From NCBI GenBank assembly GCA_947503265.1, contig CANNDC010000006.1:186001-250000 (forward strand): 64,000 nt of DNA, read 5' to 3'. The notes beneath the pieces are model-generated. The model was not told the DNA's origin, ran no database searches, and worked only from the letters and a program-made list of their open reading frames with translations. Position 1 is the stretch's first letter. Each line of letters starts with the position of its first letter. Made by a program: the position numbers and the translations under genes. Of the stretch, positions 47,076-57,042 are shown piece after piece. This DNA is from an uncultured Alteromonadaceae bacterium (GTDB taxonomy: Bacteria; Pseudomonadota; Gammaproteobacteria; Enterobacterales; Alteromonadaceae).

Positions 47076-48119
47076 ATGCAAGTTTATCCTAATCGATTCG
47101 CTCAACATTTAGCACAATCTTCGCAACAGGGATTGTCCCCCTTCTATTTGATATTTGGCGACGAACCGCAACAAAAGTTAGACGCGATAGAACAAATTCG
47201 GCAACTCGCAAAACAACATGGGTTCGATGAACGTCAATCGTTAGTGGCAGACGCACAATTTAGTTGGTCAAGCCTAGTTGAAGCGACTCAAACCCTGTCA
47301 CTTTTTTCTTCAAAACAATATATTGAATTGGAACTACCAACGGGTAAACCCGGAGCAGAAGGTAGTAAAATCTTGCTCTCATTAGCAGAGCAAACTAATC
47401 CAGACACATTAATCGTATTGCACGGTCAAAAAATCGGAAAAGACGTGCAAAATACTAAGTGGTTCAAGGCGTTGGACAAACAAGGTGTGTATGTTCCTTG
47501 TTTCCCGTTAGAGGGCAATCAGCTTATTCAATGGTTAAACCAATATGTTCGCGAGGTTAAACTAGGTATACAAGCTGAATCAGTAAAATTAGTGGCCGAT
47601 TTTTGTGAAGGGAATTTACTCGCGGCAAAACAAGAAATAGACAAACTTGCGTTATTGTTTCCAAAAGAAAACATAAGCTTAGAGCAGGTAGAGTCATCTA
47701 TTGTTGATCAGTCTAGATTTAACGTTTTTCAGCTCATCGATGTACTCTTATCTGGCGATATGCAAAGAACGGTAAAACTTTTGTACCGATTAGAAGCTGA
47801 AGGTATTGAACCGACTATCGTTCTTTGGGCGTTAGTAAAGGAATGGCATACACTCACTTTATTAATAAACAAACAAAAAACCGGTCAAGCTATCAACTGG
47901 AATCAGTTGCGAATATGGAAAAATCGACAGGGATTGTATTTAAATACAATGCAAAGATTAACCAGTAGTCATCTTGAAACCATTCAGTATAAATTAGGAA
48001 TATTGGATCAGAAGATAAAACAGGCAGTCATTACAAGACCATACATAGAACTTTGTCATATATGCATGTTGTTTATCCCGTTTGATCTAGATGCACTGCC
48101 CTTAGATAGTGAATCCTGA
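47076..48119 (+). CDS. holA: DNA polymerase III delta subunit
   Basis: Clamp-loader wrench subunit that opens the beta clamp. The 347 aa have the N-terminal YLIFGDEPQQKLDAIEQIR, the beta-interacting hydrophobic region (TLSLFSSKQYIELELPTGKPG), FCEGNLLAAKQEIDKLALLFP and the helical C-terminal domain (LEAEGIEPTIVLWALVKEW). Follows lptE by 26 bp. In E. coli nadD comes next; here rsfS does, only 74 bp on. Confidence 0.95.
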   Translation: MQVYPNRFAQHLAQSSQQGLSPFYLIFGDEPQQKLDAIEQIRQLAKQHGFDERQSLVADAQFSWSSLVEATQTLSLFSSKQYIELELPTGKPGAEGSKILLSLAEQTNPDTLIVLHGQKIGKDVQNTKWFKALDKQGVYVPCFPLEGNQLIQWLNQYVREVKLGIQAESVKLVADFCEGNLLAAKQEIDKLALLFPKENISLEQVESSIVDQSRFNVFQLIDVLLSGDMQRTVKLLYRLEAEGIEPTIVLWALVKEWHTLTLLINKQKTGQAINWNQLRIWKNRQGLYLNTMQRLTSSHLETIQYKLGILDQKIKQAVITRPYIELCHICMLFIPFDLDALPLDSES

Positions 48120-48193
48120 TATAGTTGCGCCAACTGGCATAAGGCCATCTCAATTAAATTCAGAGTAAATTTACTCAAGTAAGGTATAGATTT

Positions 48194-48511
48194 TTGGATA
48201 GTAAAGAGTTCAAACAGTTCGTTATAGAAAAAATGGAAGACTTAAAAGCAAGGGATATCGTAGATTTAGATGTATCGGGGAAATCGACCGTCACAGATAC
48301 CATGTTGGTATGTTCAGGCAACTCCAAACGCCATGTATCCTCGATTGCCCAAAACGTTGTATACGAAATGAAGCAAGCTGGGCATGCCCCTTTAAGCGTC
48401 GAAGGGCAAGCAACAGGCGATTGGGTTTTGGTCGACCTTGGTGAAATAGTAGTACATGTTATGCAGGATGAAGCGAGAGATTTCTATCAACTCGAGAAGT
48501 TGTGGAGTTAG
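48194..48511 (+). CDS. rsfS: Ribosomal silencing factor RsfS
   Basis: Binds ribosomal protein L14 and blocks subunit joining in stationary phase. The 105 aa show DLKARDIVDLDV, DTMLVCSGNSKRHVSSIA, PLSVEGQATGDWVLVDLGEIVVHVM and the terminal FYQLEKLWS. TTG start with AAGG about 10 nt upstream; no ATG fits the conserved MDSKEF start. 12 bp before rlmH. Confidence 0.95.
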   Translation: MDSKEFKQFVIEKMEDLKARDIVDLDVSGKSTVTDTMLVCSGNSKRHVSSIAQNVVYEMKQAGHAPLSVEGQATGDWVLVDLGEIVVHVMQDEARDFYQLEKLWS

Positions 48512-48523
48512 TAGTAAAGCACA

Positions 48524-48994
48524 ATGCGTATCCAAATTATTGCCGTTGGTACAAAAATGCCAAATTGGGTGGAGCAAGGCTATCGGGAGTACGAACGTCG
48601 ATTTAGCCAAGATGTAAGCCTATCTCTCACTGAAATTCCGGCTGGAAAACGCGGAAAAAATGCAGATATTTCGCGTATTTTACAAAAAGAAGGGGAACTA
48701 ACCCTTTCAGCGATACCCAAAGGAAATAGAATAGTTACGTTAGAAGTAACCGGTAAACCTTTGACCACACCACAACTAGCAAATCATTTAAGCAAATGGA
48801 AAATGGATGGCAGAGATGTCAGCCTTCTTATTGGTGGTCCTGAAGGTTTAGCGCCAACGTGTATTCAAGCCAGCGAACAAAAATGGTCTCTTTCAGCACT
48901 CACTTTACCCCACCCTATAGTGCGGATTGTCGTCGCAGAAAGTCTGTATCGTGCATGGTCTCTAAATTCAAACCACCCTTATCATAGAGAATAA
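48524..48994 (+). CDS. rlmH: 23S rRNA pseudouridine1915 N3-methyltransferase
   Basis: SPOUT-class enzyme (156 aa), modifying helix 69 of 23S rRNA in assembled 70S ribosomes. Visible: the N-terminal [19 protein letters not shown], the SAM knot [11 protein letters not shown] and the C-terminal [25 protein letters not shown]. The final NSNHPYHRE agrees with the family's conserved H-P-Y-H-R-E end. It lies between rsfS and PBP2, as usual. Confidence 0.97.
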   Translation: MRIQIIAVGTKMPNWVEQGYREYERRFSQDVSLSLTEIPAGKRGKNADISRILQKEGELTLSAIPKGNRIVTLEVTGKPLTTPQLANHLSKWKMDGRDVSLLIGGPEGLAPTCIQASEQKWSLSALTLPHPIVRIVVAESLYRAWSLNSNHPYHRE

Positions 48995-48996
48995 CT

Positions 48997-50874
48997 TTGC
49001 GTTTCCAACGAATTACAATTAAAGACCACACGGCGGAGGCAAATCTATTTGCCCGCAGGTGCTTTATCGCAATTCTATTTGTCGCTGTGTTGATGACTTT
49101 GTTAATTAGTAATTTGTATTACCTTCAAATTGAACGATATGAAGACTATCAAACCCGTTCCAATGGCAATCGTATAAAGGTTCTTCCTGTTGCGCCTAAT
49201 CGGGGCTTGATCTTTGATCGCAATGGCGTTCTGTTGGCTGAAAATAAGCCAGTATTTTCGTTAGATATTATTCCTGAGGAAATTGAGAATCTTGAGCAAA
49301 CCCTGGCAGACTTGTCTGTGTTACTTAACATTGATAAAGACCAGATAGACGATTTTAAGGACGACCTCAAAAAACAACGTCGCTTTAAACCCGTTTCTCT
49401 GCTTAAAAGACTTAGCAATCAAGAAGTATCCATTTTTTCCGCAAATCAATATCGTTTCCCGGGTGTTTCAATTGAGGCAAGATTAGCTCGATTTTATCCT
49501 TACGGATCTGCCCTTACCCATGTACTGGGTTATGTAGCCCGGATAAATAAAAAAGATCTGCAAAAACTTAGCGAAGCCGGACTCGTTGCCAATTATGCGG
49601 CTACCCACGATATTGGCAAACTAGGGATCGAGAAATTCCACGAAGATAAGTTACACGGAGAAGTGGGTTATCAAGAAGTGGAAATTAACAGCAAAGGACG
49701 AATCATTCGTACGCTAAATTTCCAACCGCCTATTCCGGGTCAAGATCTCGTCCTCAATATCGATATTAATTTGCAATTAGAAGCACAAAAATTGTTGAAT
49801 GGTAAACGCGGCTCTATTGTCGCCATGGATACCCAAACTGGTGGAGTTTTAGCGCTCTACAGCAGCCCTAGCTACGATCCTAATTACTTTGTACATGGTA
49901 TCAGCAGTAAACGATATAAGGTACTTTTAGACTCTAAAGACCGTCCTTTGATTAATCGTGCAACACAAGGTCAATACCCCCCAGCTTCAACCATCAAACC
50001 ACATCTAGCCCTTGCTGGATTAGAAAAAGGGGTGATTTCTGCAGAAACTCGCATGTTTGATAACGGTAAATACCAGTTAAAAAATGTTAGTCATGTTTGG
50101 CGCGATTGGGTGCCTTGGGGTCATGGGTGGGTCGATGTAAAAAAATCAGTTGAAGTATCCTGCGACTATTTTTTCTATGACTTGGCCTATCGTATGGGAA
50201 TTGATCAAATTAGCGAAACCATGAGCGAATTTGGATTTGGTGATTACACTGGGATTGATTTGTATGAAGAGTCGGATGGCAACATGCCGAGTCGAGGCTG
50301 GAAAAGAGCTAGATTCAATGAACCCTGGTACATTGGTGATACCATTTCAGTTGGAATCGGACAAAGCTATTGGACAGCAACCCCCCTACAACTCGCACAA
50401 TCCGTCACAACCATAGTTAACAAAGGTCGTAGGCTAGTACCACAGGTACTCAGCGGTAAAATGATTAACGGCAAAATAAGTATTGAGCCAGAAAAAGAAT
50501 TACGGCCTATCGCAATAATAAACGAAGATAATTGGGATCTTGTACTTTCCTCTATGTTAGGTGTCATTGAAGAAGAGCATGGTACTGGCCGTACCGCATT
50601 TAAAGATACGGATTACCGCTCTGCGGGTAAGACGGGGACTGCCCAAGTAGTCAGTATTGCTCAAGATGCTGAGTACGATGCAGATAGTTTAAAAGAGGAA
50701 CATAGAGACAACGCCATGTATGTGGGTTATGCGCCATACGATACACCTGAGTTTAGTGTTGCACTTGCGCTGGAAAATGCCGGTGGTGGAGGTTCTCAAG
50801 CTGCTCCGATAGCCAGAAACTTAATGGATTATTATTTTGAAAATAAAACACAACAATTGAGCAAACATGACTGA
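48997..50874 (+). CDS. mrdA: Penicillin-binding protein 2 (elongasome transpeptidase)
   Basis: Class B PBP of 625 aa that cross-links peptidoglycan during rod elongation with RodA. One N-terminal TM (about 25-46) precedes the dimerisation/pedestal domain starting VAPNRGLIFDRNGVLLAENKP. The transpeptidase has SxxK in PPASTIKPH, SxN-type SCD in EVSCDYFFYD and KTG in SAGKTGTAQV. TTG start, 2 nt after rlmH. It overlaps rodA by 8 bp. Confidence 0.97.
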   Translation: MRFQRITIKDHTAEANLFARRCFIAILFVAVLMTLLISNLYYLQIERYEDYQTRSNGNRIKVLPVAPNRGLIFDRNGVLLAENKPVFSLDIIPEEIENLEQTLADLSVLLNIDKDQIDDFKDDLKKQRRFKPVSLLKRLSNQEVSIFSANQYRFPGVSIEARLARFYPYGSALTHVLGYVARINKKDLQKLSEAGLVANYAATHDIGKLGIEKFHEDKLHGEVGYQEVEINSKGRIIRTLNFQPPIPGQDLVLNIDINLQLEAQKLLNGKRGSIVAMDTQTGGVLALYSSPSYDPNYFVHGISSKRYKVLLDSKDRPLINRATQGQYPPASTIKPHLALAGLEKGVISAETRMFDNGKYQLKNVSHVWRDWVPWGHGWVDVKKSVEVSCDYFFYDLAYRMGIDQISETMSEFGFGDYTGIDLYEESDGNMPSRGWKRARFNEPWYIGDTISVGIGQSYWTATPLQLAQSVTTIVNKGRRLVPQVLSGKMINGKISIEPEKELRPIAIINEDNWDLVLSSMLGVIEEEHGTGRTAFKDTDYRSAGKTGTAQVVSIAQDAEYDADSLKEEHRDNAMYVGYAPYDTPEFSVALALENAGGGGSQAAPIARNLMDYYFENKTQQLSKHD

Positions 50875-52003
50875 GAATTCTGCTTGGTTACGCACAAAAC
50901 TTACCCCTAATTCTCAACCATGGTTGGCGCGAATTCACGTAGACGGGCTGCTACTGATTGGCTTACTAGCGTTAATGGGAGTTGGACTGGTAACCTTATA
51001 TGCTGCCGGTGGACAAGATATGGATTTAATTCAACGACAACTTGTCAGACTAGGACTTGCCATGGCGGTGATGTTTTTTGTTGCTCAAATTCCTATTCTT
51101 GCCTTTCAGCGTATGTCGATATATTTCTATGCGGCAGGTGTACTCATGTTACTCGGAGTATTGTTTTTTGGTGTGATGGGAAAAGGTGCTCAACGGTGGT
51201 TAGATCTTGGTTTTGTGCGATTCCAACCCTCTGAAATAATGAAACTCGCTGTTCCTATGATGGTTGCTTGGTATATTAGTCGATTTAATCTTCCCCCCAA
51301 AATACGTCATATCATTCTCGGCTTTATTTTTGTCGCAGTACCAACTTTACTCATTGCAAAGCAACCGGATTTAGGTACATCTTTACTGATCGCTAGCTCC
51401 GGCATATTTGTTCTGTTTTTAGCCGGAATGAGCTGGCGCCTGATCTCCTTGGTAACGGTTCTTGCTTCACTGTTTGCCCCTGTCATGTGGTTTTTTTTGA
51501 TGAAAGAATATCAAAAACAACGCGTTTTAACTTTTTTGAATCCCGAAAGTGATCCCCTAGGCTCCGGGTATCATATTATTCAGTCAAAGATAGCGATAGG
51601 GTCAGGCGGAGTACAAGGTAAAGGCTGGTTGCAAGGCACTCAGTCACAGCTTGAGTTTTTACCAGAGCGCCATACAGATTTTATATTTGCCGTGTTCAGT
51701 GAAGAGTTTGGACTATTGGGAATTTTGGCGTTATTGGCCGTCTATTGTTACATCATTATTGTTGGTTTACTCATTGCTATGCGAGCCCAAGATGCATACG
51801 CTAAACTTTTGGCCGGTAGCCTTACGCTAACGTTCTTCGTATATGTGTTTGTTAATATTGGCATGGTTTCCGGGCTTCTACCGGTCGTTGGTGTACCTTT
51901 ACCTCTGGTCAGTTATGGTGGAACCTCAATGGTAACCTTGATGGCAGGATTTGGCATTTTAATGGCCGTCAGTACGCAAAAACGACTGGTTTCTCGACAA
52001 TAA
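50867..52003 (+). CDS. mrdB: Peptidoglycan polymerase RodA
   Basis: SEDS glycosyltransferase partnering PBP2. The 378 aa have about ten TMs. Family blocks are GKGAQRWLDLGFVRFQPSEIMKLAVPM, AKQPDLGTSLLIASSG (with the catalytic-site Asp), QSKIAIGSGGVQGKGWLQGTQS, LPERHTDFIFAVFSEEFG and VGVPLPLVSYGGTSMV. The short N-terminal cytosolic stretch is typical. Overlap with mrdA indicates coupled translation. Confidence 0.97.
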   Translation: MTENSAWLRTKLTPNSQPWLARIHVDGLLLIGLLALMGVGLVTLYAAGGQDMDLIQRQLVRLGLAMAVMFFVAQIPILAFQRMSIYFYAAGVLMLLGVLFFGVMGKGAQRWLDLGFVRFQPSEIMKLAVPMMVAWYISRFNLPPKIRHIILGFIFVAVPTLLIAKQPDLGTSLLIASSGIFVLFLAGMSWRLISLVTVLASLFAPVMWFFLMKEYQKQRVLTFLNPESDPLGSGYHIIQSKIAIGSGGVQGKGWLQGTQSQLEFLPERHTDFIFAVFSEEFGLLGILALLAVYCYIIIVGLLIAMRAQDAYAKLLAGSLTLTFFVYVFVNIGMVSGLLPVVGVPLPLVSYGGTSMVTLMAGFGILMAVSTQKRLVSRQ

Positions 52004-52019
52004 GCATATTGGTGATTAA

Positions 52020-53051
52020 ATGCGTCCCTTAGTAACTTTTATTTTTATCTGTTTGTCTAGCCTATTTTCCATAAATGCACTAGCGAACAAAAAGCTCGAA
52101 GACTTCGCGAATCAACTCGCAGATAAGCATCAATTCGACCTTGACTATGTTTCCAACATACTTAAACAAGCGAATAAAAATACCGACATTCTTGAATCCA
52201 TACAAAAACCATGGGAGGCGAAGCCATGGCATTTATATCATCCGATATTTCTTACGGAAAAACGCATTGATAAAGGTGTGAAATTCTGGACTAGGTACGA
52301 GAACGAATTGCAACGGGCCGAGGAAGAAACCGGTGTTCCTGCGCAAATTATTGTCGCTATTCTCGGTGTCGAGAGCTTTTATGGCACCTATTTAGGAAAG
52401 TACTCCGTTTTGGACGCTTTGTATACGCTGGGTTTCCACTATCCAAGACGCAGTAGCTTCTTCAAAAAAGAGCTAGAAGAGTTTTTTTTACTCACACGAG
52501 AAGAAGGTTTTGATCCTACCGTTTTAAAAGGGTCTTATGCGGGCGCGATGGGATGGGGACAATTTATTTCCTCGAGTTATCGACATTACGCAATCGATTT
52601 TGATGATGATGGAGTCAGAGACCTACTCAATAATCCCATTGATGCAATAGGTAGTGTGGCGAATTATTTTAAAAAGCATGGCTGGAAAAAGAATCAGGAC
52701 ATCGCCTACCCCGCTACTATCGCCGACGAAAATCAAGGTCGACACCAAGAGTATATTTCCCGCTCATTGAAATTCAAACATCAATGGCAACAACTAGAAG
52801 CCGCGGGTGTCATAATCGATTCAAATTTCACTTTACCAACAGACAGCAAGGTAAAATTGTTAAAAATGGATGTTGGACAACAGGACCAGAAAACGACTAG
52901 CAGCCATGAAGATTGGCAGGCAGAAAATCAATCTTATTGGGTGGCGCTGCCGAATTTTTACGTAATTACACGCTATAATCACAGTCCGCTGTACGCTATG
53001 GCCGTGTATCAATTGAGTGAATCCATTTTTCAAAGAAAGAATGACCAATGA
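52020..53051 (+). CDS. mltB: Lytic murein transglycosylase B
   Basis: 343 aa with a signal peptide (SLFSINALAN) and no lipobox Cys at the cleavage point, so likely soluble or weakly bound, unlike E. coli MltB. The catalytic Glu lies in IIVAILGVESFYGTYLG. GSYAGAMGWGQFISSSYRHYAIDFDDDGVRDL holds the EF-hand-like Ca-binding loop of this family, and LNNPIDAIGSVANYFKKHGW follows. It cleaves glycan strands, yielding 1,6-anhydro ends. The stop overlaps rlpA as ATGA. mltB between rodA and rlpA is also the order in Pseudomonas. Confidence 0.93.
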   Translation: MRPLVTFIFICLSSLFSINALANKKLEDFANQLADKHQFDLDYVSNILKQANKNTDILESIQKPWEAKPWHLYHPIFLTEKRIDKGVKFWTRYENELQRAEEETGVPAQIIVAILGVESFYGTYLGKYSVLDALYTLGFHYPRRSSFFKKELEEFFLLTREEGFDPTVLKGSYAGAMGWGQFISSSYRHYAIDFDDDGVRDLLNNPIDAIGSVANYFKKHGWKKNQDIAYPATIADENQGRHQEYISRSLKFKHQWQQLEAAGVIIDSNFTLPTDSKVKLLKMDVGQQDQKTTSSHEDWQAENQSYWVALPNFYVITRYNHSPLYAMAVYQLSESIFQRKNDQ

Positions 53052-53848
53052 AACTTTTCTTCCTAGTGTTAATTTTTTTGTTGCTTGTAGCATGTGCTGA
53101 TACAGGCCGTTATAGCCAACGGCACGATTCAAAACCCGAATATATTAGTGCGGATATCGATTTCAAAGACGTAGAACCTCAATATGAACCCTATCTGCCT
53201 GCATCAATGCGGCCCTACACCGTATTGGGTAAGTCCTACACACCATTAAAAACAGGCAAAGGATATTCGAATACTGGAATTGCCTCTTGGTATGGGAAAA
53301 AATTCCATGGCCACCTAACGGCGAATGGTGAAATATATAATATGTTTACCATGACTGCTGCACATAAAACCTTGCCATTACCTTCTTTTGTCAGGGTAAC
53401 CAACTTGAATAACGGCAGGCAGGCAGTTGTCAGAGTCAATGATCGTGGCCCGTTTCATCAAAATCGTATCATTGACTTGTCTTATGCCGCAGCGATGAAG
53501 CTTGGCGTTCTGGACACAGGCACCGCGAAGGTAAAGGTCGACGTATTGCATGTAGACCAAAATGGCCTGCTAACCGTTGGCAATCAAGTTAAACCCATTA
53601 TTGAAAATCCGATTTCAGAAAACCGTGTGTTTATTCAAGTTGCAGCGCTATCCGACAGGATAAAAGCACAGCGACTGGCTAAAGGACTTAAAGAACAATA
53701 TGCGATTAATGTTGTCACACCAAGTAAGGATGGTTTGGTTCGTTTACAAATGGGCCCAATAGATAAACAAAGTGAGGCTGACATATTGCTTGAGCGCCTC
53801 AAAAAAGATGGTTTTAAGCAAGCCTTTACCTTGCTCGCACCACCTTAA
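53048..53848 (+). CDS. rlpA: Septal ring lytic transglycosylase / RlpA lipoprotein
   Basis: 266 aa. Signal peptide with lipobox LLVAC. The double-psi beta-barrel (residues about 75-165) shows GIASWYGKKFHGHLTANGE and, with the catalytic-type Asp, VRVNDRGPFHQNRIIDLSYAAA. A C-terminal SPOR domain (about 190-265: VFIQVAALSDRIKAQRLAK) targets denuded glycans at the septum. Whether it is enzymatically active differs between species. Confidence 0.95.
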   Translation: MKLFFLVLIFLLLVACADTGRYSQRHDSKPEYISADIDFKDVEPQYEPYLPASMRPYTVLGKSYTPLKTGKGYSNTGIASWYGKKFHGHLTANGEIYNMFTMTAAHKTLPLPSFVRVTNLNNGRQAVVRVNDRGPFHQNRIIDLSYAAAMKLGVLDTGTAKVKVDVLHVDQNGLLTVGNQVKPIIENPISENRVFIQVAALSDRIKAQRLAKGLKEQYAINVVTPSKDGLVRLQMGPIDKQSEADILLERLKKDGFKQAFTLLAPP

Positions 53849-53858
53849 TTCAGGACAG

Positions 53859-53908
53859 TTGAAAAGCTTACAAAGGGGCGACATATTCTAACCAGAATGG
53901 TATATTAC
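53859..53908 (+). promoter_or_regulatory. Candidate sigma-70 promoter before dacA
   Basis: TTGAAA (53859-53864), 17-nt spacer, CATATT (53882-53887); alternatively GCGACA with TATATT around 53903-53908. The 107-bp gap between rlpA and dacA is the largest in this run, so an internal promoter is plausible. Not decisive. Confidence 0.3.
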
Positions 53909-53955
53909 GCTTCGTTTTTATTTCGATTTAACATCACAAACCAAACGGAAAATTA

Positions 53956-55128
53956 ATGCGCAATCTTAAAATTTTATTTGTAGGTATAGCTTCAACACTA
54001 AGCACTATGCTTGTGTCCTTACCTGCCTCTTCTGCGGTGGTTATTCCACCTCCACCGAGTGTTGCTGCAAAGGGCTTTATTCTGATTGATTACGAAACAG
54101 GAAACGTCATTGCTGAGCAAAATGCGGATATACAGTTGCCACCCGCCAGCCTAACAAAAATGATGACTAGTTATGTTATCGGAACTGAAATTCAAATGGG
54201 AAACATCAGTGAAACTGATATGGTAACGATTTCTGAAAATGCTTGGGCGGCAAAATTTCCAGATTCGTCAAAAATGTTTATCGAAGTCAATACACAAGTT
54301 TCAGTAGCAGACTTGAATAGAGGAATCATTATTCAATCGGGTAACGATGCATGTGTTGCCATGGCAGAACATATTGCGGGTAGTGAAGACGCCTTTGCCA
54401 GTATGATGAATTTACACGCGCAAAAACTCGGTATGACGACGACTAACTTCGTTAATAGTCACGGATTACACGATGGAGATCACTATACGTCTCCGCGCGA
54501 CATGGCCACTCTAGCAGTAGCTTTGGTGAAAGATGTACCAGAAGAATACGCGATCTACAAAGAAAAAGAGTTTACTTTCAACGACATAAAACAATATAAC
54601 CGAAATAGCTTACTTTGGGATAAAAGTCTAAACGTTGATGGTATTAAGACCGGTCATACCTCCGATGCAGGTTACAGTCTTGTCTCTTCTGCTACTCAAG
54701 GCAACATGCGTCTTATTGCTGTTGTGATGGGAGCAGAAAGTGAACGTTCACGCAAGAACGAAAATAAAAAGTTACTTAAATATGGCTTCCGTTTTTTTGA
54801 AACCGTCACTCCATTCAAAGCTGGCCACAGTTTTGTATCACATCGAATTTTCATGGGTGACAAAGAAACAGTTGATTTAGGTATCAATCAAGACACCCCG
54901 TTGACGATCCCCAGAGGTCAGGTCAAAAACCTGAAATCAAACTTTGAATTAGACAAAAAACTTGAAGCCCCTATCGCCAAAGGGACAGTAGTAGGTAAAT
55001 TGTACCTTCAGTTGGAAGGCGAAGATGTGGCTGAGTATCCATTGGTGACACTCCAAGAAGTCAAAGAAGGTGGATTTATTGATCAAGCAGTAGACTTTAT
55101 TAAATTGCAATTGGGGTTTGATTCTTAA
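53956..55128 (+). CDS. dacA: D-alanyl-D-alanine carboxypeptidase (PBP5/6 type)
   Basis: Periplasmic, membrane-attached DD-carboxypeptidase that trims pentapeptides. 390 aa with signal peptide to about residue 27 (LPASSAVVIPPPPS). SxxK in PPASLTKMMTSY, SxN in IIQSGNDACVAMAEH and KTG in GIKTGHTSDAGYSLV. The PBP5-like C-terminal beta domain follows, and a terminal amphipathic helix (GFIDQAVDFIKLQLG) anchors the protein. Stop overlaps the ybeD start by 1 nt. Confidence 0.96.
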   Translation: MRNLKILFVGIASTLSTMLVSLPASSAVVIPPPPSVAAKGFILIDYETGNVIAEQNADIQLPPASLTKMMTSYVIGTEIQMGNISETDMVTISENAWAAKFPDSSKMFIEVNTQVSVADLNRGIIIQSGNDACVAMAEHIAGSEDAFASMMNLHAQKLGMTTTNFVNSHGLHDGDHYTSPRDMATLAVALVKDVPEEYAIYKEKEFTFNDIKQYNRNSLLWDKSLNVDGIKTGHTSDAGYSLVSSATQGNMRLIAVVMGAESERSRKNENKKLLKYGFRFFETVTPFKAGHSFVSHRIFMGDKETVDLGINQDTPLTIPRGQVKNLKSNFELDKKLEAPIAKGTVVGKLYLQLEGEDVAEYPLVTLQEVKEGGFIDQAVDFIKLQLGFDS

Positions 55129-55391
55129 TGGATACACATTTCGACGAGTTGTTAGAGTTCCCTTGCTTCCAAACGTTTAAAGTGATGGGTTTGGCAGATC
55201 CTCAGTTGCCTGATCAAGTGATCAATCGATTACAAACTCTTGCGCCGGGTGACTATCACCCGACCATAAGACCAAGTTCTAAAGGCAAGTACCATGCGCT
55301 ATCGCTAGAAGTGAAAGTGACAAGTAAAGAGCACATGGAGAGTATCTATACCGAGATTGCTAAACTTGACTTGGTTAGAGTTGTGCTTTGA
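55128..55391 (+). CDS. ybeD: DUF493 family protein YbeD
   Basis: 87-aa ACT-like fold protein. Visible are [25 protein letters not shown] and [38 protein letters not shown]. Thought to be a small-molecule-binding regulator of lipoylation because it always neighbours lipB; direct evidence is thin. Overlaps dacA by 1 nt and lipB by 4 nt (TTGA). Confidence 0.93.
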   Translation: MDTHFDELLEFPCFQTFKVMGLADPQLPDQVINRLQTLAPGDYHPTIRPSSKGKYHALSLEVKVTSKEHMESIYTEIAKLDLVRVVL

Positions 55392-56041
55392 GCCAACAAC
55401 AAAAACTCATTATTCGTCAGTTGGGATTGCAGCCTTACCTTCCAATCTGGCAAGCAATGCAAGACTTTACAGATAGCAGGGATGAGTCGATAGCGGATGA
55501 AATTTGGCTAACTGAACATCAACCCGTTTTTACCCAAGGGCAAGCAGGGAAAGAAGAACACTTGTTAGCACCAGGAGAAATTCCCGTTGTAAAAGTGGAC
55601 CGAGGTGGACAAGTCACTTATCACGGTCCCGGACAACAAATGTTGTATGTATTACTTAATATAAAACGACGTAAATTGGGTGTACGTGACTTGGTAACGG
55701 CTCTGGAATCCTGCGTGGTTGATGCGCTCAAAGAATACAATATTGAAGCTTACCCAAAGAGCGATGCGCCCGGCGTTTACGTTAATAGTAAAAAAGTGTG
55801 TTCAGTGGGGCTAAGAATAAGGAAAGGATGCTCTTTCCATGGCTTAGCACTCAATGTCAACATGGATTTGAGTCCTTTTAATCGTATCAATCCGTGTGGT
55901 TATGCGGGTTTAGAAATGGTAAATTGTGCGGAATTGGGCGGACCTGAAAATCTTCAGCAAGCTGGTAACAAATTAATTGAACATTTTTGTAAACTATTAG
56001 ATGTTCAGAAAACAGAATTCAGAGTAGGTTTTGATGAGTAA
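55388..56041 (+). CDS. lipB: Octanoyl-[acyl-carrier-protein]:protein N-octanoyltransferase
   Basis: Transfers octanoate from ACP to lipoyl domains. 217 aa, TTG start overlapping ybeD. The family signature [25 protein letters not shown] is complete, as are [26 protein letters not shown] (catalytic Lys region) and the Cys in [12 protein letters not shown]. It precedes lipA and overlaps it by 8 bp. Confidence 0.96.
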   Translation: MSQQQKLIIRQLGLQPYLPIWQAMQDFTDSRDESIADEIWLTEHQPVFTQGQAGKEEHLLAPGEIPVVKVDRGGQVTYHGPGQQMLYVLLNIKRRKLGVRDLVTALESCVVDALKEYNIEAYPKSDAPGVYVNSKKVCSVGLRIRKGCSFHGLALNVNMDLSPFNRINPCGYAGLEMVNCAELGGPENLQQAGNKLIEHFCKLLDVQKTEFRVGFDE

Positions 56042-57020
56042 CTCTCAAGCAGATGTAAAGGTTCAAACTCGCCCTCAAGCAGGGGTGAAGCTTCGTGATG
56101 ATGAGAAAGTAAAACATATCCCGATTACCATAGTGCCTACGGAAAAAGAACAGATGCTCCGTAAGCCTGAATGGATAAAAATCAAATTACCCAGCTCTAC
56201 TAAAAATATCGATCACATAAAAAAAACGCTAAGAAAAAACAATCTCTATTCAGTATGTGAAGAAGCGAGTTGCCCTAACCTTGCTGAATGTTTTAATCAC
56301 GGCACAGCAACCTTTATGATTTTGGGTGATATTTGTACCAGACGCTGTCCGTTTTGCGATGTAGCCCACGGCAAACCACTTCCACCCAGCGCAGAAGAGC
56401 CAATAAAACTTGCTAAAACGATTGCGGAAATGAAGCTAAAATACGTGGTGATCACCTCTGTAGATAGAGATGATTTGCGAGATGGAGGAGCTCAACATTT
56501 TGTCGATTGTATCAACGCAATTCGAGAACATAGCCCGAGCACTAAAATAGAAGTATTGGTGCCCGATTTCCGCGGAAGAATGGACCGAGCGCTCGAGATT
56601 TTTAAGCAGGGTGTCCCAGATGTGTTCAATCACAACCTAGAGACCATCCCTCGCCTTTATCGCGAATGTCGCCCGGGTGCAAACTATCAGTGGTCGTTAG
56701 ATCTATTGAAAAAGTTCAAACAACAACATCCAGGTATCCCAACTAAGTCAGGATTGATGATGGGTATGGGTGAAGACAAGCAAGAGATTTCAAAGGTGCT
56801 CGATGATTTACGTGCACATGATGTTGATATGCTCACTTTAGGGCAATATTTGCAACCAAGTAAACATCACTACCCTCTTAAACGTTATGTACACCCAACA
56901 GAATTTGACGAGTTAGGTGATTATGCTCACAAAATAGGCTTTACCCATGCAGCCTGCGGCCCTATGGTTCGTTCAAGCTATCATGCGGATAAGCAAGCAG
57001 CCGGTGAAGAGGTCAAATAG
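56034..57020 (+). CDS. lipA: Lipoyl synthase
   Basis: Radical-SAM enzyme that inserts two sulfurs into octanoyl groups. 328 aa from the ATG at 56034, inside the end of lipB. The auxiliary cluster motif [12 protein letters not shown] (Cx4Cx5C) and the radical-[12 protein letters not shown] (Cx3Cx2C) are visible, with the terminal RSSYHADKQ serine that ligates the auxiliary cluster. Ends the leuS-lipA run at a terminator. Confidence 0.97.
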   Translation: MSNSQADVKVQTRPQAGVKLRDDEKVKHIPITIVPTEKEQMLRKPEWIKIKLPSSTKNIDHIKKTLRKNNLYSVCEEASCPNLAECFNHGTATFMILGDICTRRCPFCDVAHGKPLPPSAEEPIKLAKTIAEMKLKYVVITSVDRDDLRDGGAQHFVDCINAIREHSPSTKIEVLVPDFRGRMDRALEIFKQGVPDVFNHNLETIPRLYRECRPGANYQWSLDLLKKFKQQHPGIPTKSGLMMGMGEDKQEISKVLDDLRAHDVDMLTLGQYLQPSKHHYPLKRYVHPTEFDELGDYAHKIGFTHAACGPMVRSSYHADKQAAGEEVK

Positions 57021-57033
57021 ACCTCTTCCTTTT
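57006..57033 (+). terminator. Intrinsic terminator overlapping the lipA stop
   Basis: Perfect 9-bp stem GAAGAGGTC/GACCTCTTC, loop AAATA, followed by CTTTTC. The lipA TAG lies in the loop and 3' arm. It separates lipA from the convergent DUF885 gene. Confidence 0.75.
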
Positions 57034-57042
57034 CGTATCTCC

